The translations under genes and the position numbers were made by a program. A stretch of 64,000 nucleotides of DNA from Marinilabiliales bacterium. GTDB lineage: Bacteria; Bacteroidota; Bacteroidia; Bacteroidales; SZUA-534. The notes under the pieces are model-generated. The model searched no databases, was not told where the DNA came from, and saw only the letters and a list, made by a program, of their open reading frames with translations. How positions within the stretch are numbered: position 1 is the first letter of the stretch; every line of letters starts with the position of its first letter. The stretch is taken from NCBI GenBank assembly GCA_003512955.1, contig DOTG01000014.1:62001-126000 (forward strand). The letters are read 5' to 3'. Positions 9,339-18,508 of this stretch are shown one piece after another.

Positions 9339-10388
9339 ATGAAAATAGCAACGATAGTAGGAGCGCGGCCACAATTTATAAAGGCAGCCGTTTTAAGCCG
9401 CCTGTTTAAAACTGATGACCGATTTCAGGAAATTATCATCCACACCGGACAACATTACGACCAAAACATGTCGGATGTGTTTTTTAGTGAATTACAAATT
9501 TCTGAACCAAAATACAATCTTGAGGTAGGCTCTGGATTACATGGGGAACAGACAGGTAAAATGCTCCATCGTCTCGAAGAGGTTTTTTTAAATGAAAAAC
9601 CCGATATGGTTGTTGTTTATGGCGATACCAATTCAACCGTTGCCGGAGCTTTAGCAGCCTCAAAGCTGCACATTCCTATTGCTCATGTGGAAGCCGGATT
9701 ACGCAGTTTTAACAAAAAAATGCCTGAAGAGATTAACCGGATTGCCACCGACCACATCTCTGATTTGTTATTTGCACCTACACAAAATGCCATGAACCTG
9801 TTAGCTGCTGAAGGCTTATCGAAAAACAGTTTTTTGAGTGGCGATATCATGTACGATTCGGTATTGTTTTATAAGGATTTGGCCCTTGAAAAATTTAAAG
9901 GGCAAACATTGCCTTTCGAAACCTATTATTTAGCCACGCTTCACCGGCAGGAAAATACCGATGATCCACATCGGTTACAGCAAATTTTTAATGCATTCTC
10001 GAATCTGGATTTACCGGTACTTTTACCATTGCACCCGCGAACCAAAAAGATGCTTGAGCCCATTAAATATTCAAACAATATAAAGATTATTGAACCGGTT
10101 GGTTATTTAGAGTTGCTTCATTTGCTCAGCCATTCAATAAAAGTGTTAACCGATTCGGGCGGGTTACAAAAAGAGGCTTTCTTTTTAAGTAAACCGTGCC
10201 TGACCCTGCGCGATGAAACGGAATGGATTGAAACATTGGAAAACGGTTGGAATAGTATTGTAGGAGCATCGGAAAATGAAATATTATCCAAAATATCCCA
10301 CCCAATTTCTGCAATTAAAACAAATCCATTTGGAGATGGGCATGCCGGAAATAAGATTATTGAATTAATTATTCAACGCAATAAATAA
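9339..10388 (+). CDS. wecB: UDP-N-acetylglucosamine 2-epimerase, non-hydrolysing
   Basis: A 349-residue cytoplasmic epimerase interconverting UDP-GlcNAc and UDP-ManNAc. Visible family marks are GARPQFIKAA at the N-terminus, HTGQHYDQNMS, HVEAGLRSF, and DSGGLQKEA in the C-terminal domain, which carry the uracil and diphosphate contacts. It is slightly shorter than the E. coli enzyme but looks complete. Its stop overlaps the next start (TAATG at 10386-10390), so it is coupled to the amidotransferase gene. It supplies a ManNAc-type precursor to the polysaccharide made by this locus. Confidence 0.93.
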   Translation: MKIATIVGARPQFIKAAVLSRLFKTDDRFQEIIIHTGQHYDQNMSDVFFSELQISEPKYNLEVGSGLHGEQTGKMLHRLEEVFLNEKPDMVVVYGDTNSTVAGALAASKLHIPIAHVEAGLRSFNKKMPEEINRIATDHISDLLFAPTQNAMNLLAAEGLSKNSFLSGDIMYDSVLFYKDLALEKFKGQTLPFETYYLATLHRQENTDDPHRLQQIFNAFSNLDLPVLLPLHPRTKKMLEPIKYSNNIKIIEPVGYLELLHLLSHSIKVLTDSGGLQKEAFFLSKPCLTLRDETEWIETLENGWNSIVGASENEILSKISHPISAIKTNPFGDGHAGNKIIELIIQRNK

Positions 10389-12007
10389 TGTTAAAATTAT
10401 TGTTTCAAAAAAAGATTGAAAAATTCAAATTTGATTCAATTTATTATTCAAATCAGGATTTTGAATTAACTACAAACGGGGTTTTTTTAGGAACAAGTTT
10501 TAATGATGAAAAAGAGTTGGCACTTTATTTAATTGAAGAATATCAAACCAAGGGATTCAAATTTATAAAAAATCTTCGGGGGAGTTTCTCAATAACCCTT
10601 CACGATAAAAAACAACAAATCTCTTATGTTTACACCAATCATGTTGGCGATAAACGGATATATTATTTCAAAGGGACAAATGAGTTCATTGTCTCTGACT
10701 CAATAAAGGAAATGAAGAACTATTGCGACCAAAAAAGAATTTCGGTTTCATTAGACCAATCTTCGGCCTACCAATTGCTTACTTTTGGATACTTATTGCA
10801 TGATAATACACTAATTGCTGAATTTAAAAGACTTTTACCTGGTCATTTTATAAAGTATGAAAATGAAACAGCCAGCATACATCAATATTTTATATTAAAC
10901 AATGCAAATCCATCTCAATCAGTAACCGAGAACGATATTATTGAAAACATTGATTCACTGTTCAGAAAAGCAGTAATTCTTGAATATAAAAAGGATACCC
11001 AATACAACTTAAAACATATTACATCGCTTAGTGGTGGCCTTGATTGCAGGATGAATACCTGGGTTGCCAATGCCCTGAACTTTTCAAACATTACCAACTT
11101 TACCTTTTCACAATCAGGGTATTTAGATCAAACAATAGCTCAACAAATTGCCTCAGATTTAAACCATGAATGGATTTTTAAATCACTAGATCATGGAGAT
11201 TTTCTTAAAGATGTAGAGAAAATTATTGAATTAACAGAGGCAACAACATCGTACAGCAATCATTGCCATTCAAATAATGCACTTACAATTTTGAATTTTC
11301 AAAAGTTTGGGGTTTTACATACTGGCCAGATAGGCGATGTGATGATAAGCAGCTTCATGAGCGAAAACCAGCATAATCCGCCTTATTTTGCAAAATATAG
11401 TTCAAATAAACTTTTACATAAAGTAAGTGATGATGTATTAAAGAATTATGAAAATCAGGAGCTTTTCCTATTGTATAATCGGGGTTTTAATGGTGCTTTG
11501 GCTGGTCACACGTTAATCCAACATTACACCGAGGTAGCCTCTCCTTTTTTGGATGTCGATTTTATGAACTACTGCCTTTCGATCCCGTTGAAGTTGCGGA
11601 AAAACCATAACATTTATAAAAAGTGGATTATTAAAAAATATCCGAAAGCTGCCGATTATATTTGGGAAAGTTTAGGTACAACTATCAGAGCTAAAACATT
11701 AAACATCCGGGGAAAAACGGTTCCAATCCAAAAACTACCTCGATTTGTTTGGAAAGGGATGGAGTTGCAACTGGGTTTAAGAAGTAAAACCGACACCAGC
11801 TCAGCCTTCAACATGAATCCGTTCGATTATTGGTATCGAACCAATCCCCTGTTACCCGGATTCTTTAATACGTATTATCAGGAAAACATCCACCGGATAC
11901 CCGATCCTGAGCTTCAAAAAGATTGTGAATTACTATTTACTGGAACTACCGTTGAAAAAATGCAGGTTCTTTCGTTACTTGCGGCCTTAAAACTTATCTG
12001 GGATTGA
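10388..12007 (+). CDS. Asparagine-synthase-like protein with degenerate glutaminase half
   Basis: A 539-residue protein of the asparagine synthetase B fold. The C-terminal ATP-pyrophosphatase half has a PP-loop, SLSGGLDC (S215-D219), and starts near residue 185. The N-terminal half resembles the class II glutamine amidotransferase fold (GDKRIYYF...SDSIKEM) but starts MLKLLFQKK and has no Cys2, so glutamine hydrolysis is unlikely. It may use ammonia or another amine to amidate a uronic acid, or may form another amide bond during glycan synthesis; both are inference. It sits between wecB (1-base overlap) and wzx (1-base gap), which ties it to the polysaccharide. Confidence 0.8.
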   Translation: MLKLLFQKKIEKFKFDSIYYSNQDFELTTNGVFLGTSFNDEKELALYLIEEYQTKGFKFIKNLRGSFSITLHDKKQQISYVYTNHVGDKRIYYFKGTNEFIVSDSIKEMKNYCDQKRISVSLDQSSAYQLLTFGYLLHDNTLIAEFKRLLPGHFIKYENETASIHQYFILNNANPSQSVTENDIIENIDSLFRKAVILEYKKDTQYNLKHITSLSGGLDCRMNTWVANALNFSNITNFTFSQSGYLDQTIAQQIASDLNHEWIFKSLDHGDFLKDVEKIIELTEATTSYSNHCHSNNALTILNFQKFGVLHTGQIGDVMISSFMSENQHNPPYFAKYSSNKLLHKVSDDVLKNYENQELFLLYNRGFNGALAGHTLIQHYTEVASPFLDVDFMNYCLSIPLKLRKNHNIYKKWIIKKYPKAADYIWESLGTTIRAKTLNIRGKTVPIQKLPRFVWKGMELQLGLRSKTDTSSAFNMNPFDYWYRTNPLLPGFFNTYYQENIHRIPDPELQKDCELLFTGTTVEKMQVLSLLAALKLIWD

Positions 12008-12008
12008 A

Positions 12009-13514
12009 ATGATCATTGATCTGAAGCGGACTTTCCGCAAAACTTCGGTGTATGCCCTTGGCAATGTGGCAACCAAACTTATTGGACTGATATTAATTCC
12101 CCTTTATACCGATGTAAAGTATTTTTCGGTAAGCGATTATGGAGCCATGGGAATTCTGGAAATTACCTCACAGGTATTGGTAGCCATTTTAGGGTTATCG
12201 TTGGCTCAAAGCCTTACCCGCTGGTTTTGGGATGCTGATTTTATTGAAAAACAAAAATCGGTATTTTTTACTTCGCTCTTTATGATGGTAGGTCTTTCGG
12301 CCATTATCGTTCTGGGGATGCTCCCATTATCGGGATTCTTTTCAAAACTGCTTTTTCAGGATGCTTCCTATACCTACATCATCCAATTGGTATTAATTTC
12401 CAGTGGTATACAGGTAATAACCAACCATGTGCTGGCTTTAGCCAAGTTGCAGGAAAAAGCCCTGCTGTATTCGGTCACGAATATCATAAAACTGACCATT
12501 ACCCTTGGTTTAACCATTTATTTTATTGTCGGTTTAGGTAAAAAACTCGATGGTATTTTCGAGGCCTCGGTCATTGGTTCGGCATTATCATTAGTCATTC
12601 TCGTTCCATATTTATTAAAAAACTGTGATTGGCATTTTGAATGGGGCATTCTGAAAGAGATGCTTATTTTTGGCTACCCGTTAATTATTGCGTCAATTTC
12701 CGGGGTCTTCTTTTCAGTGATCGACCGATATTTCATCAACTACATGCGCGGGTTAGATGATGTGGGGATTTATAATCTTGGGTTCAAACTCTCCTCTACA
12801 TTAAATGTTGTGGTTATAACCTCCATCCAGTTGGCCTTATCGCCAATTATGATGAAAAAGATGAATGACTCTGACAACAAGCGGTTCTATTCCAAGGTAA
12901 TGACCTACTTCAGTTTTGTGCTCATGTTCTGTATCATAGGGTTGTCGTTGTTCAGCCTGGAAGGAATCAAAGTTTTTGTAAACAATACCCTGTATTGGGA
13001 TTCGGTTTATGTGGTGGCCATTTTATCATTGGCAACCCTGTTTAGTATGATGAAAGACCAGGCTTTAATGGGTCTGCACATTACAAAAAAGACTAAAATT
13101 ACCGGAACCGTGATTGTAATTGCCACCGGAATAAATGTATTGCTGAACGCTCTGCTCATTCCAGGCTGGGGAATTTATGGGGCGGCCATTGGAACCTTGG
13201 TTTCGCAAATTGCCTTTTTCTGGATCATCTATTATAAAGCGCAACAAGCCTACTATATTCCTTTCGAGATGAATAAAATTTATAAAATCCTGGCCGTAGG
13301 GGTGATTATTCTGGCCGCGGGGCTTTTACTAAACCCAGTAAACGCATGGATCCGGATTCCCGCCAAGATGCTCTTGCTTGGGTTGTACGTTGCGGCTCTT
13401 TACAAGCTCCGGTTTTTCGACAAGGTGGAAAAAGAAACCCTCCTGCGGATATTCCGGACCTGGAAAAACCCCAATAGCATTTCCGATAACATCAAACGGC
13501 TGATGGGAGGGTAA
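12009..13514 (+). CDS. Polysaccharide flippase, Wzx/MOP superfamily
   Basis: A 501-residue integral membrane protein with about 12-14 predicted helices and a short basic C-terminal tail. The N-terminus (LKRTFRKTSVYALGNV) is typical of O-antigen/teichoic acid flippases of the MOP superfamily. It would move undecaprenyl-linked repeat units across the inner membrane. It is the last gene of the operon, starting one base after the previous stop. No Wzy polymerase is found next to it. Confidence 0.88.
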   Translation: MIIDLKRTFRKTSVYALGNVATKLIGLILIPLYTDVKYFSVSDYGAMGILEITSQVLVAILGLSLAQSLTRWFWDADFIEKQKSVFFTSLFMMVGLSAIIVLGMLPLSGFFSKLLFQDASYTYIIQLVLISSGIQVITNHVLALAKLQEKALLYSVTNIIKLTITLGLTIYFIVGLGKKLDGIFEASVIGSALSLVILVPYLLKNCDWHFEWGILKEMLIFGYPLIIASISGVFFSVIDRYFINYMRGLDDVGIYNLGFKLSSTLNVVVITSIQLALSPIMMKKMNDSDNKRFYSKVMTYFSFVLMFCIIGLSLFSLEGIKVFVNNTLYWDSVYVVAILSLATLFSMMKDQALMGLHITKKTKITGTVIVIATGINVLLNALLIPGWGIYGAAIGTLVSQIAFFWIIYYKAQQAYYIPFEMNKIYKILAVGVIILAAGLLLNPVNAWIRIPAKMLLLGLYVAALYKLRFFDKVEKETLLRIFRTWKNPNSISDNIKRLMGG

Positions 13515-13607
13515 TTTCACTTGCCAGAGCAACTTTTTAGGGATTATTGTTATCTTGCTATGCAGTTAACCAACAGTTATAAACATCAAGAAAACATCTG
13601 ATAGTAA

Positions 13608-14216
13608 ATGAGGTTGTTTTGGATTTTTATCATCAGTAGTTTTTGCTGGTTGTCATTGTCTTCTCAGGCTCAAATAGCCCTGCTTGGCGGAACCAACTTT
13701 TGTTGGATGCGGAATGACAATCTGCTTCAACATCAGGAGGTGTTGCTTTCGCCACATTTCGGGGTTTCTGTTCAGTATTATCCTTTTAATAATGCACCGG
13801 AAATTTCCCTTGAAAACGGGTTTCTTACGAACACGAAAGGCTACCACCTCGATATAGATAAGGATTATTATTTCAGATTGTATTATTATTCATTTCCCCT
13901 GTTGCTCAACTATTCCGTATCGGAGCAGGTAACGCTATCTACCGGATTGGAATTCAATTATTTAAAACGCACCAACGTGGAGCAGGGAACCAAAACTTAT
14001 AACCGGTTTGATATGGCTTTGGTTATTGGTGTTGAGGTATTCGATGCCCAAACGGTTAATCCATATTTTCGCTGTTCCTATGGGTTTTTCCCTGTGTTGA
14101 ATTACTACACGTTTGATAAACTGGGTAATCTTGAAAGTGAGTTCAGGGATTTGAAAAGCCTGGTTTTCTCAATTGGCATTAAAATCAATCTGTATGATGA
14201 AAGAATTGCGTTTTAA
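13608..14216 (+). CDS. Small outer-membrane beta-barrel protein (PorT-like)
   Basis: A 202-residue protein with a signal peptide (MRLFWIFIISSFCWLSLSSQAQ) and alternating beta-strand patterns through to the C-terminus, like the PorT/OmpW-type barrels common in Bacteroidota. No catalytic motif is visible. Its last bases overlap the start of the next lipoprotein gene, so the two are probably expressed and used together at the outer membrane. Function unknown. Confidence 0.7.
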   Translation: MRLFWIFIISSFCWLSLSSQAQIALLGGTNFCWMRNDNLLQHQEVLLSPHFGVSVQYYPFNNAPEISLENGFLTNTKGYHLDIDKDYYFRLYYYSFPLLLNYSVSEQVTLSTGLEFNYLKRTNVEQGTKTYNRFDMALVIGVEVFDAQTVNPYFRCSYGFFPVLNYYTFDKLGNLESEFRDLKSLVFSIGIKINLYDERIAF

Positions 14217-14817
14217 CCATTCTGTTTTAAGAATGCTTGTGGTGTTGTTCCTGACTTCGTGCGATGCCGTATTTGTTCCCGACCCGGTGGATCCCCGTTT
14301 GCCAAAATATACCGAAGATGGTAACAATGTGGCCGGGGCATTGGTGAATGGTGACCTATGGCATAATTATTACACAAATTTTTTTTTTACTTCTTATTAT
14401 TGGCTCCAAATTGAAACTTACCAGCCCGATAGTTTGATTATGTTTTTTGAAGGCTCTATACAAGAAGAGTCGGTAACTTTTGAATTTCATTTGAAGGGGT
14501 TTCAGGTATTTTCATTTAATGATTTATCTAATCTTCACAATAAAAAAATATTCCTGGATGGCACAATTCAAAAAGCTTTATACAAAAAGTGGGATGCTGA
14601 AATGCACACAACTTCAGCCTTTGACAATGGTACAGGCCAACTATATGTAAAAAATGTGGCGTTTTATGACAACTCTACCAAAGCAATCATTTCAGGTACT
14701 TTTGGTTTTACAGTGACAGATTCATTAGGCCTGCCGATTGAAATTTCTTATGGCCGGTTCGATTATAAAGTTTCGGACAGCAGTAATTTTGGATATTATG
14801 AGGGGAATGAAAGGTAA
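14197..14817 (+). CDS. Hypothetical lipoprotein
   Basis: About 206 residues, starting at ATG 14197 (or 14194); the longer frame begins with TTG. The signal peptide ends in the lipobox VLFLTSC, so the mature protein is lipidated. The rest is beta-rich with no motif I recognise. It overlaps the beta-barrel gene by about 20 bases, so the pair is coupled. A bidirectional terminator follows 50 bases after its stop. Confidence 0.65.
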   Translation: MKELRFNHSVLRMLVVLFLTSCDAVFVPDPVDPRLPKYTEDGNNVAGALVNGDLWHNYYTNFFFTSYYWLQIETYQPDSLIMFFEGSIQEESVTFEFHLKGFQVFSFNDLSNLHNKKIFLDGTIQKALYKKWDAEMHTTSAFDNGTGQLYVKNVAFYDNSTKAIISGTFGFTVTDSLGLPIEISYGRFDYKVSDSSNFGYYEGNER

Positions 14818-14860
14818 CCCGTTCGATTTTAACTTGGTGGGATTCATACCCCCACTTAAT

Positions 14861-15026
14861 AAAAACAAAAAAGAAGGAGACCAAAATTGATCTCCTTCTT
14901 TTTTGTCGGGGTAGCAGGATTACTCCCTTCGGTCGTGAGGGCTTCGCCGTTCGAACCGGTTCTCATCCTGCATACAAACTCTAAAAAACAAAAAAGGAAA
15001 CCAAAACTGATCTCCTTCTTTTTTTG

Positions 15027-15042
<16 letters not shown>
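14861..15042. repeat. 60-bp direct repeat containing terminator plus tRNA-Pro 3' end
   Basis: Two near-identical copies, 14861-14921 and 14983-15042. Each has the terminator-like hairpin followed by the last 17 or so bases of the tRNA-Pro gene (GGGGTAGCAGGATT). The 61 bases between are GC-rich and full of small palindromes, including GAACCGGTTC, a CCCT/AGGG hairpin, and GCAGGAT paired with ATCCTGC. Copy two is the functional tRNA end; copy one is a truncated tRNA fragment. Confidence 0.75.
14869..14902. terminator. Intrinsic terminator, possibly bidirectional
   Basis: Stem of about 12 bp (14869-14880 with 14891-14902), A-rich on the left and T-rich on the right, so it could work in both directions: for the lipoprotein gene (+) and for tRNA-Pro transcription (-). 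A decayed copy of the same hairpin lies at about 14990-15025. Confidence 0.75.
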
Positions 15043-15100
<58 letters not shown>

Positions 15101-15288
15101 TTGCTTTTTCCAAAAGCGTGTGCAAAAATAGATATAGTTTTTTTATTTACAAATTAATTCGCGGATTTATCTCACCTTCCTTCCAAAATTCCATTTTTTG
15201 ATTATGTTTTTCCCATCATATATTTGATTTTCACGAGATAACATCCAATATTCCAGTAAAAATACTTATAGATGAAGTCCTAAAGCAT

Positions 15289-15663
15289 TTAAATTTTTTC
15301 ACCCTCTTTACATTCCCGTGATGTATAAACAACCTCGAAATCGGGAATTACTACCTCCGAAGATTCCACCTCAAACGCTTTTTCCTGACCCTTCTTTGTT
15401 AAATCAAACACAATTTTACGTTTGTCAATTTTATCAAAATTCCGGCTAATCAGTTGTTTTTGCTCCAGCCCAGCCAACACTTTCGACATCCGTGATTTTG
15501 ACTGCGACAATGCTTCTGCCAATTCCGTGGCGGAGGTACATCCGCTATTGATTTTGCAAATGGCCATGCATTCGTTTACCGAAAGGCCATGTGCTGTTTG
15601 GATGGTGTTCTCCATTTCTTGAATCATCCGGTAAAGTTCTTTTAGCTTGCAAAAATTCTTCAT
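15289..15663 (-). CDS. MarR family transcriptional regulator
   Basis: A 125-residue winged-helix protein. A long first helix (KLKELYRMIQEMENTIQ) is followed by the recognition region ATELAEALSQSKSRMSKVLAGLEQKQLI and the wing DKIDKRKIVFDLTKKG. MarR dimers repress nearby genes and release DNA on binding a small molecule or on oxidation. The start at ATG 15663 is supported by a full promoter 41 bases upstream; the longer frame would run through it. It is divergent from the nucleoside hydrolase fusion gene, which is a natural target. Confidence 0.85.
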   Translation of the reverse strand: MKNFCKLKELYRMIQEMENTIQTAHGLSVNECMAICKINSGCTSATELAEALSQSKSRMSKVLAGLEQKQLISRNFDKIDKRKIVFDLTKKGQEKAFEVESSEVVIPDFEVVYTSRECKEGEKI

Positions 15664-15703
15664 TACATATAAATAGTTAACCCGATAAACTAATTTTCTA
15701 ACG

Positions 15704-15734
15704 CAAAAATAACAAGTTTTATGGGTACACCAAA
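15704..15734 (-). promoter_or_regulatory. Promoter of the MarR gene
   Basis: On the minus strand TTTG, an exact 19-base spacer and TATTTTTG: a full match to the Bacteroidota -33/-7 consensus. It lies 41 bases before the ATG at 15663. Confidence 0.75.
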
Positions 15735-15829
15735 AACTAAAAATAATTTCAAGTTCTTGATATCCTGTCACTTGTTATGTTCCGATTTAAAACGCGCAAT
15801 ACAGTTGCTGTAAAATACCTTAATTTTAC
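15709..15829. promoter_or_regulatory. Inverted repeats in the MarR/nucleoside hydrolase divergent region
   Basis: A perfect 9-bp inverted pair, ATAACAAGT (15709-15717) and ACTTGTTAT (15770-15778), has its left half overlapping the MarR -7 box. A second inverted repeat, GTAAAAT-N6-ATTTTAC (15810-15829), lies just before CAACTTTG, a near -7 box for the hydrolase gene. These are candidate MarR operators; binding is inferred from position only. Confidence 0.45.
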
Positions 15830-15854
15830 AACTTTGGAACTTAAAAATAATAGT

Positions 15855-17261
15855 ATGCGGATTCTATTTTTGTGGGTGTTTCTGATGGCAATCTGGCAAA
15901 TTTCGGCCCATCCCTGGAAGCCAAAATCGTATGTTGTGGTTGATACAGACGGTGGAATTGACGATTTCCGGACCTTAATCCTGTTATTAAATTCGAAGGA
16001 TGTCAGCGTGTTGGCTATTACTGTTTCAAACGGTGCCACACCTGCCAAGGTAAGCTACCAGAAAGTGAAAAATCTGCTCCGGGTATTTCACCAAGAAGGT
16101 ATCTTGGTGGGAATCAACACTACAGAGGTAACAGAAAAACCTTTCGCGCATGCCATTGAATTTCCATGGACCGATTCTGCTTTCCCGGTTTCACCCGAAG
16201 TGAGCTACATTGAGGTTTTAGAACGGATTCAAACTTTTTCGTCAGAGAAAATTACCTTTATTCAATTGGCTAGCCCGCTCACTTTATCATCGTATCTAAC
16301 CTTGCATCCCGATTTTACCCAACGCATCCAAAAAGTGCTTTGGACGGTGGACAATCAACTGGAAGAATCCTGGAATTATCTCCTTTCGCCTATTTCGTAT
16401 AAAAATCTTGTGGAAAAGAAGATACCCGTGTTAAAAATTGAGTCAAACGAAGGTGTACTAACTTATCACTTGCCTATAAAAAACAACGCGCAAGCTACTT
16501 TTAATTCAAAAGAAAAAGCTTTCCTTAAAAGTATTGAAAATGCAACTTCTGAATATGGCACGATGCTTTTCGATGAACTTTCCTGGCTTTACCTTACCGA
16601 TTCATCGGTATTTCAAAAAACCAATGATGGTGTTAAGCTGAAAAAAGGCATGGGCATAAATGAAATTGGACCTAAAATTTTCAATGCTTTCAATGAAAAT
16701 GCCCAAAACAACTATCAGGTTCTAAATTATTTTCCTTTAGATAGTGCTTTGTACCTGGTAGACGTTTCATCACCTATGAAAGAAACGATTCTCAAATTTG
16801 GAATGGAAGAATGGGCAGTTTGCGTGATAACCAACGAATTGCATCGTCATGTCGGAATTTATGCTATAGTTGGGGCAAAAATGGGAGTCCGTGTCCGTGA
16901 ATATTTTGGGACAGGCCCCGATGAGCTTAAAGTGCTGTCGCTGGCAGGGAGTATTCCCCCATTGAGCTGCATGAACGACGGCATCCAGGTTTCGACAGGA
17001 GCTACCGCCGGGCATGGGTTACTGCAAATAAGCTCTAACCAACCCTTTGAACCCACCATGGTTTTTGAATATCTGGGGCAAAAGGTAAAAGTCACGTTAA
17101 AAGAAACATACCGTAAAGAAATTGCCAAAGAAGTGGAACAACTCGTGGTCATTTATGGAATCAACAGCAATGTTTATTGGGATTTAGTCCGACAGATTGC
17201 TTTAAACATCTGGTTCCGTTGGGATCGGAATCAGATGTTTGAAATATCGCCCGTTGAATGA
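15855..17261 (+). CDS. Exported nucleoside hydrolase-like / FmdE-like fusion protein
   Basis: A 468-residue protein, start at ATG 15855 because a signal peptide (MRILFLWVFLMAIWQISA) follows. Residues 25-300 resemble inosine-uridine nucleoside hydrolases: DTDGGIDD at 30-37 matches the calcium/ribose-binding DTDPGIDD motif with G for P. Residues 319-420 resemble FmdE (PF02663): H330 and H332, then SCMNDGIQVSTGATAGHG with C372. The usual HGHLCPG and GCTxGKG cysteines are lost, so metal binding may differ. The likely compartment is periplasm. The substrate is unknown; cleavage of a ribosyl-type compound is possible. Confidence 0.7.
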   Translation: MRILFLWVFLMAIWQISAHPWKPKSYVVVDTDGGIDDFRTLILLLNSKDVSVLAITVSNGATPAKVSYQKVKNLLRVFHQEGILVGINTTEVTEKPFAHAIEFPWTDSAFPVSPEVSYIEVLERIQTFSSEKITFIQLASPLTLSSYLTLHPDFTQRIQKVLWTVDNQLEESWNYLLSPISYKNLVEKKIPVLKIESNEGVLTYHLPIKNNAQATFNSKEKAFLKSIENATSEYGTMLFDELSWLYLTDSSVFQKTNDGVKLKKGMGINEIGPKIFNAFNENAQNNYQVLNYFPLDSALYLVDVSSPMKETILKFGMEEWAVCVITNELHRHVGIYAIVGAKMGVRVREYFGTGPDELKVLSLAGSIPPLSCMNDGIQVSTGATAGHGLLQISSNQPFEPTMVFEYLGQKVKVTLKETYRKEIAKEVEQLVVIYGINSNVYWDLVRQIALNIWFRWDRNQMFEISPVE

Positions 17262-17282
17262 TTCCTGATTATTGAGGATTTA

Positions 17283-17975
17283 TTATAAAACCAAAGGAAT
17301 TTGCCTGGTGAGTTCAATACCAAAAGGTGAAACTTCAGCTTGCATGGCAATAACCTCAACCCCATGTTCCATCGCGGTTTTCAAGGTTTGAGCATAAACG
17401 GGGTCAATGACATAGGCAGGCCCAAAATAAGCAACATCCATCCGTTGAATCACGTAAAGCATCACCGCGCGGAGCCCTTGTTTTTTAACCTCCATCAAGG
17501 TATTCAAATGTTTCTGTCCACGCTCTGTAACTGCATCGGGGAACCGGGCAAATTCGCCCTCTTTTAAGGTCACATTTTTCACTTCTACAATACACCGCTC
17601 AAACTCATTCTCGCAATACACATCAAAACGGCTATCACCAAATTTTACTTCTCTCTTGATCAACGTATAACGGTTGAGTGTGGGGATTTTATTTTTTTGT
17701 ATGGCTTCAAAAGCAAGCAGATTTGGCCAAGCGGTATTGATTCCTACCCATTGCCCATTGATTAAAATCATCTCCCAAGTGAACCTGGTTTTGCGGTTGG
17801 GGTCGGGTGAAGGCGAAAGATAGACATCGGCACCCGGAACCAGGCAGCTTTTCATGGAACCGGAATTGGTAGTGTGAGCTACAACAATTTCACCATTATC
17901 AAGTTCAACATCTGCCAGAAAGCGTTTGTAGCGTTGAATGAGTCGGCCGTGGACTAATGGGGAGGCAAATTGCAT
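17283..17975 (-). CDS. sfsA: SfsA family protein (sugar fermentation stimulation / nuclease)
   Basis: A 230-residue SfsA protein. The N-terminal OB-like part contains HTTNSGSM, and the C-terminal nuclease-like core has EVKNVTL, the PD-(D/E)xK-type signature, followed by FPDAVTERGQKHL. E. coli SfsA binds DNA and has been reported to stimulate maltose use; its role here is not known. The start is ATG 17975, sharing a TAATG overlap with the upstream lipoprotein gene; the longer frame starts with TTG. Cytoplasmic. Confidence 0.92.
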   Translation of the reverse strand: MQFASPLVHGRLIQRYKRFLADVELDNGEIVVAHTTNSGSMKSCLVPGADVYLSPSPDPNRKTRFTWEMILINGQWVGINTAWPNLLAFEAIQKNKIPTLNRYTLIKREVKFGDSRFDVYCENEFERCIVEVKNVTLKEGEFARFPDAVTERGQKHLNTLMEVKKQGLRAVMLYVIQRMDVAYFGPAYVIDPVYAQTLKTAMEHGVEVIAMQAEVSPFGIELTRQIPLVL

Positions 17976-18454
17976 TACCACGTCAGTTTTTCCCAACCAA
18001 CCCTATCAAGAAACGATTGGATGGAGAATTCCAGTTCTTTAAGTCCTTCGGGTGAATCGTGGCACACCTTGATTTTCTTTTCGTTTCCCTGATAGGCAAA
18101 AAAGAGGTATTTTGCGGGTTGCTCAAGTTCCGAAGGGCAACTCTCAGCATCGAACTTGAAAAAATCCATTTTTATGAATGTTTCAACAGCCTGTTCATAC
18201 TCTGCCTTTGAGAGCGACCGCATGTATTTGCCGGACTTATCAAGGTTCTTCTTTGCATACAAAAACATCTGCTTGTTTGAATACAGTTCCACGCTATATT
18301 CTGGTGCTTTTGGATTGGTGGTATCGGCTTGTTGGTATGATATAACCAGTTTTGATCCGTTGTTCGGATTATCTTTTTGAAATGCCGCTTTATTTGAGAT
18401 GCAACCTGTTGCTACTATCAAGATTAAAATAAAAGCTGAAAATGACCCTTTCAT
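17975..18454 (-). CDS. Hypothetical lipoprotein (DUF6438-like)
   Basis: 159 residues with signal peptide and lipobox IVATGC (Cys18). The middle (SVELYSNKQMFLYAKKNLDKSGKY) followed by LSKAEYEQAVETF resembles the DUF6438 domain seen in Bacteroidota lipoproteins. It ends on a TAATG overlap with sfsA, so they form a two-gene operon, although a shared function is not evident. Confidence 0.65.
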   Translation of the reverse strand: MKGSFSAFILILIVATGCISNKAAFQKDNPNNGSKLVISYQQADTTNPKAPEYSVELYSNKQMFLYAKKNLDKSGKYMRSLSKAEYEQAVETFIKMDFFKFDAESCPSELEQPAKYLFFAYQGNEKKIKVCHDSPEGLKELEFSIQSFLDRVGWEKLTW

Positions 18455-18476
18455 TGTTCTTTTTTTAAAACAGTCC

Positions 18477-18508
18477 CAAAGATGCAGAATTAATTGGATT
18501 GAACCAAA
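18477..18508 (-). promoter_or_regulatory. Probable promoter of the lipoprotein-sfsA operon
   Basis: On the minus strand TTTG, a 20-base spacer and CATCTTTG, one mismatch from TAnnTTTG, 22 bases before the ATG at 18454. Confidence 0.45.
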
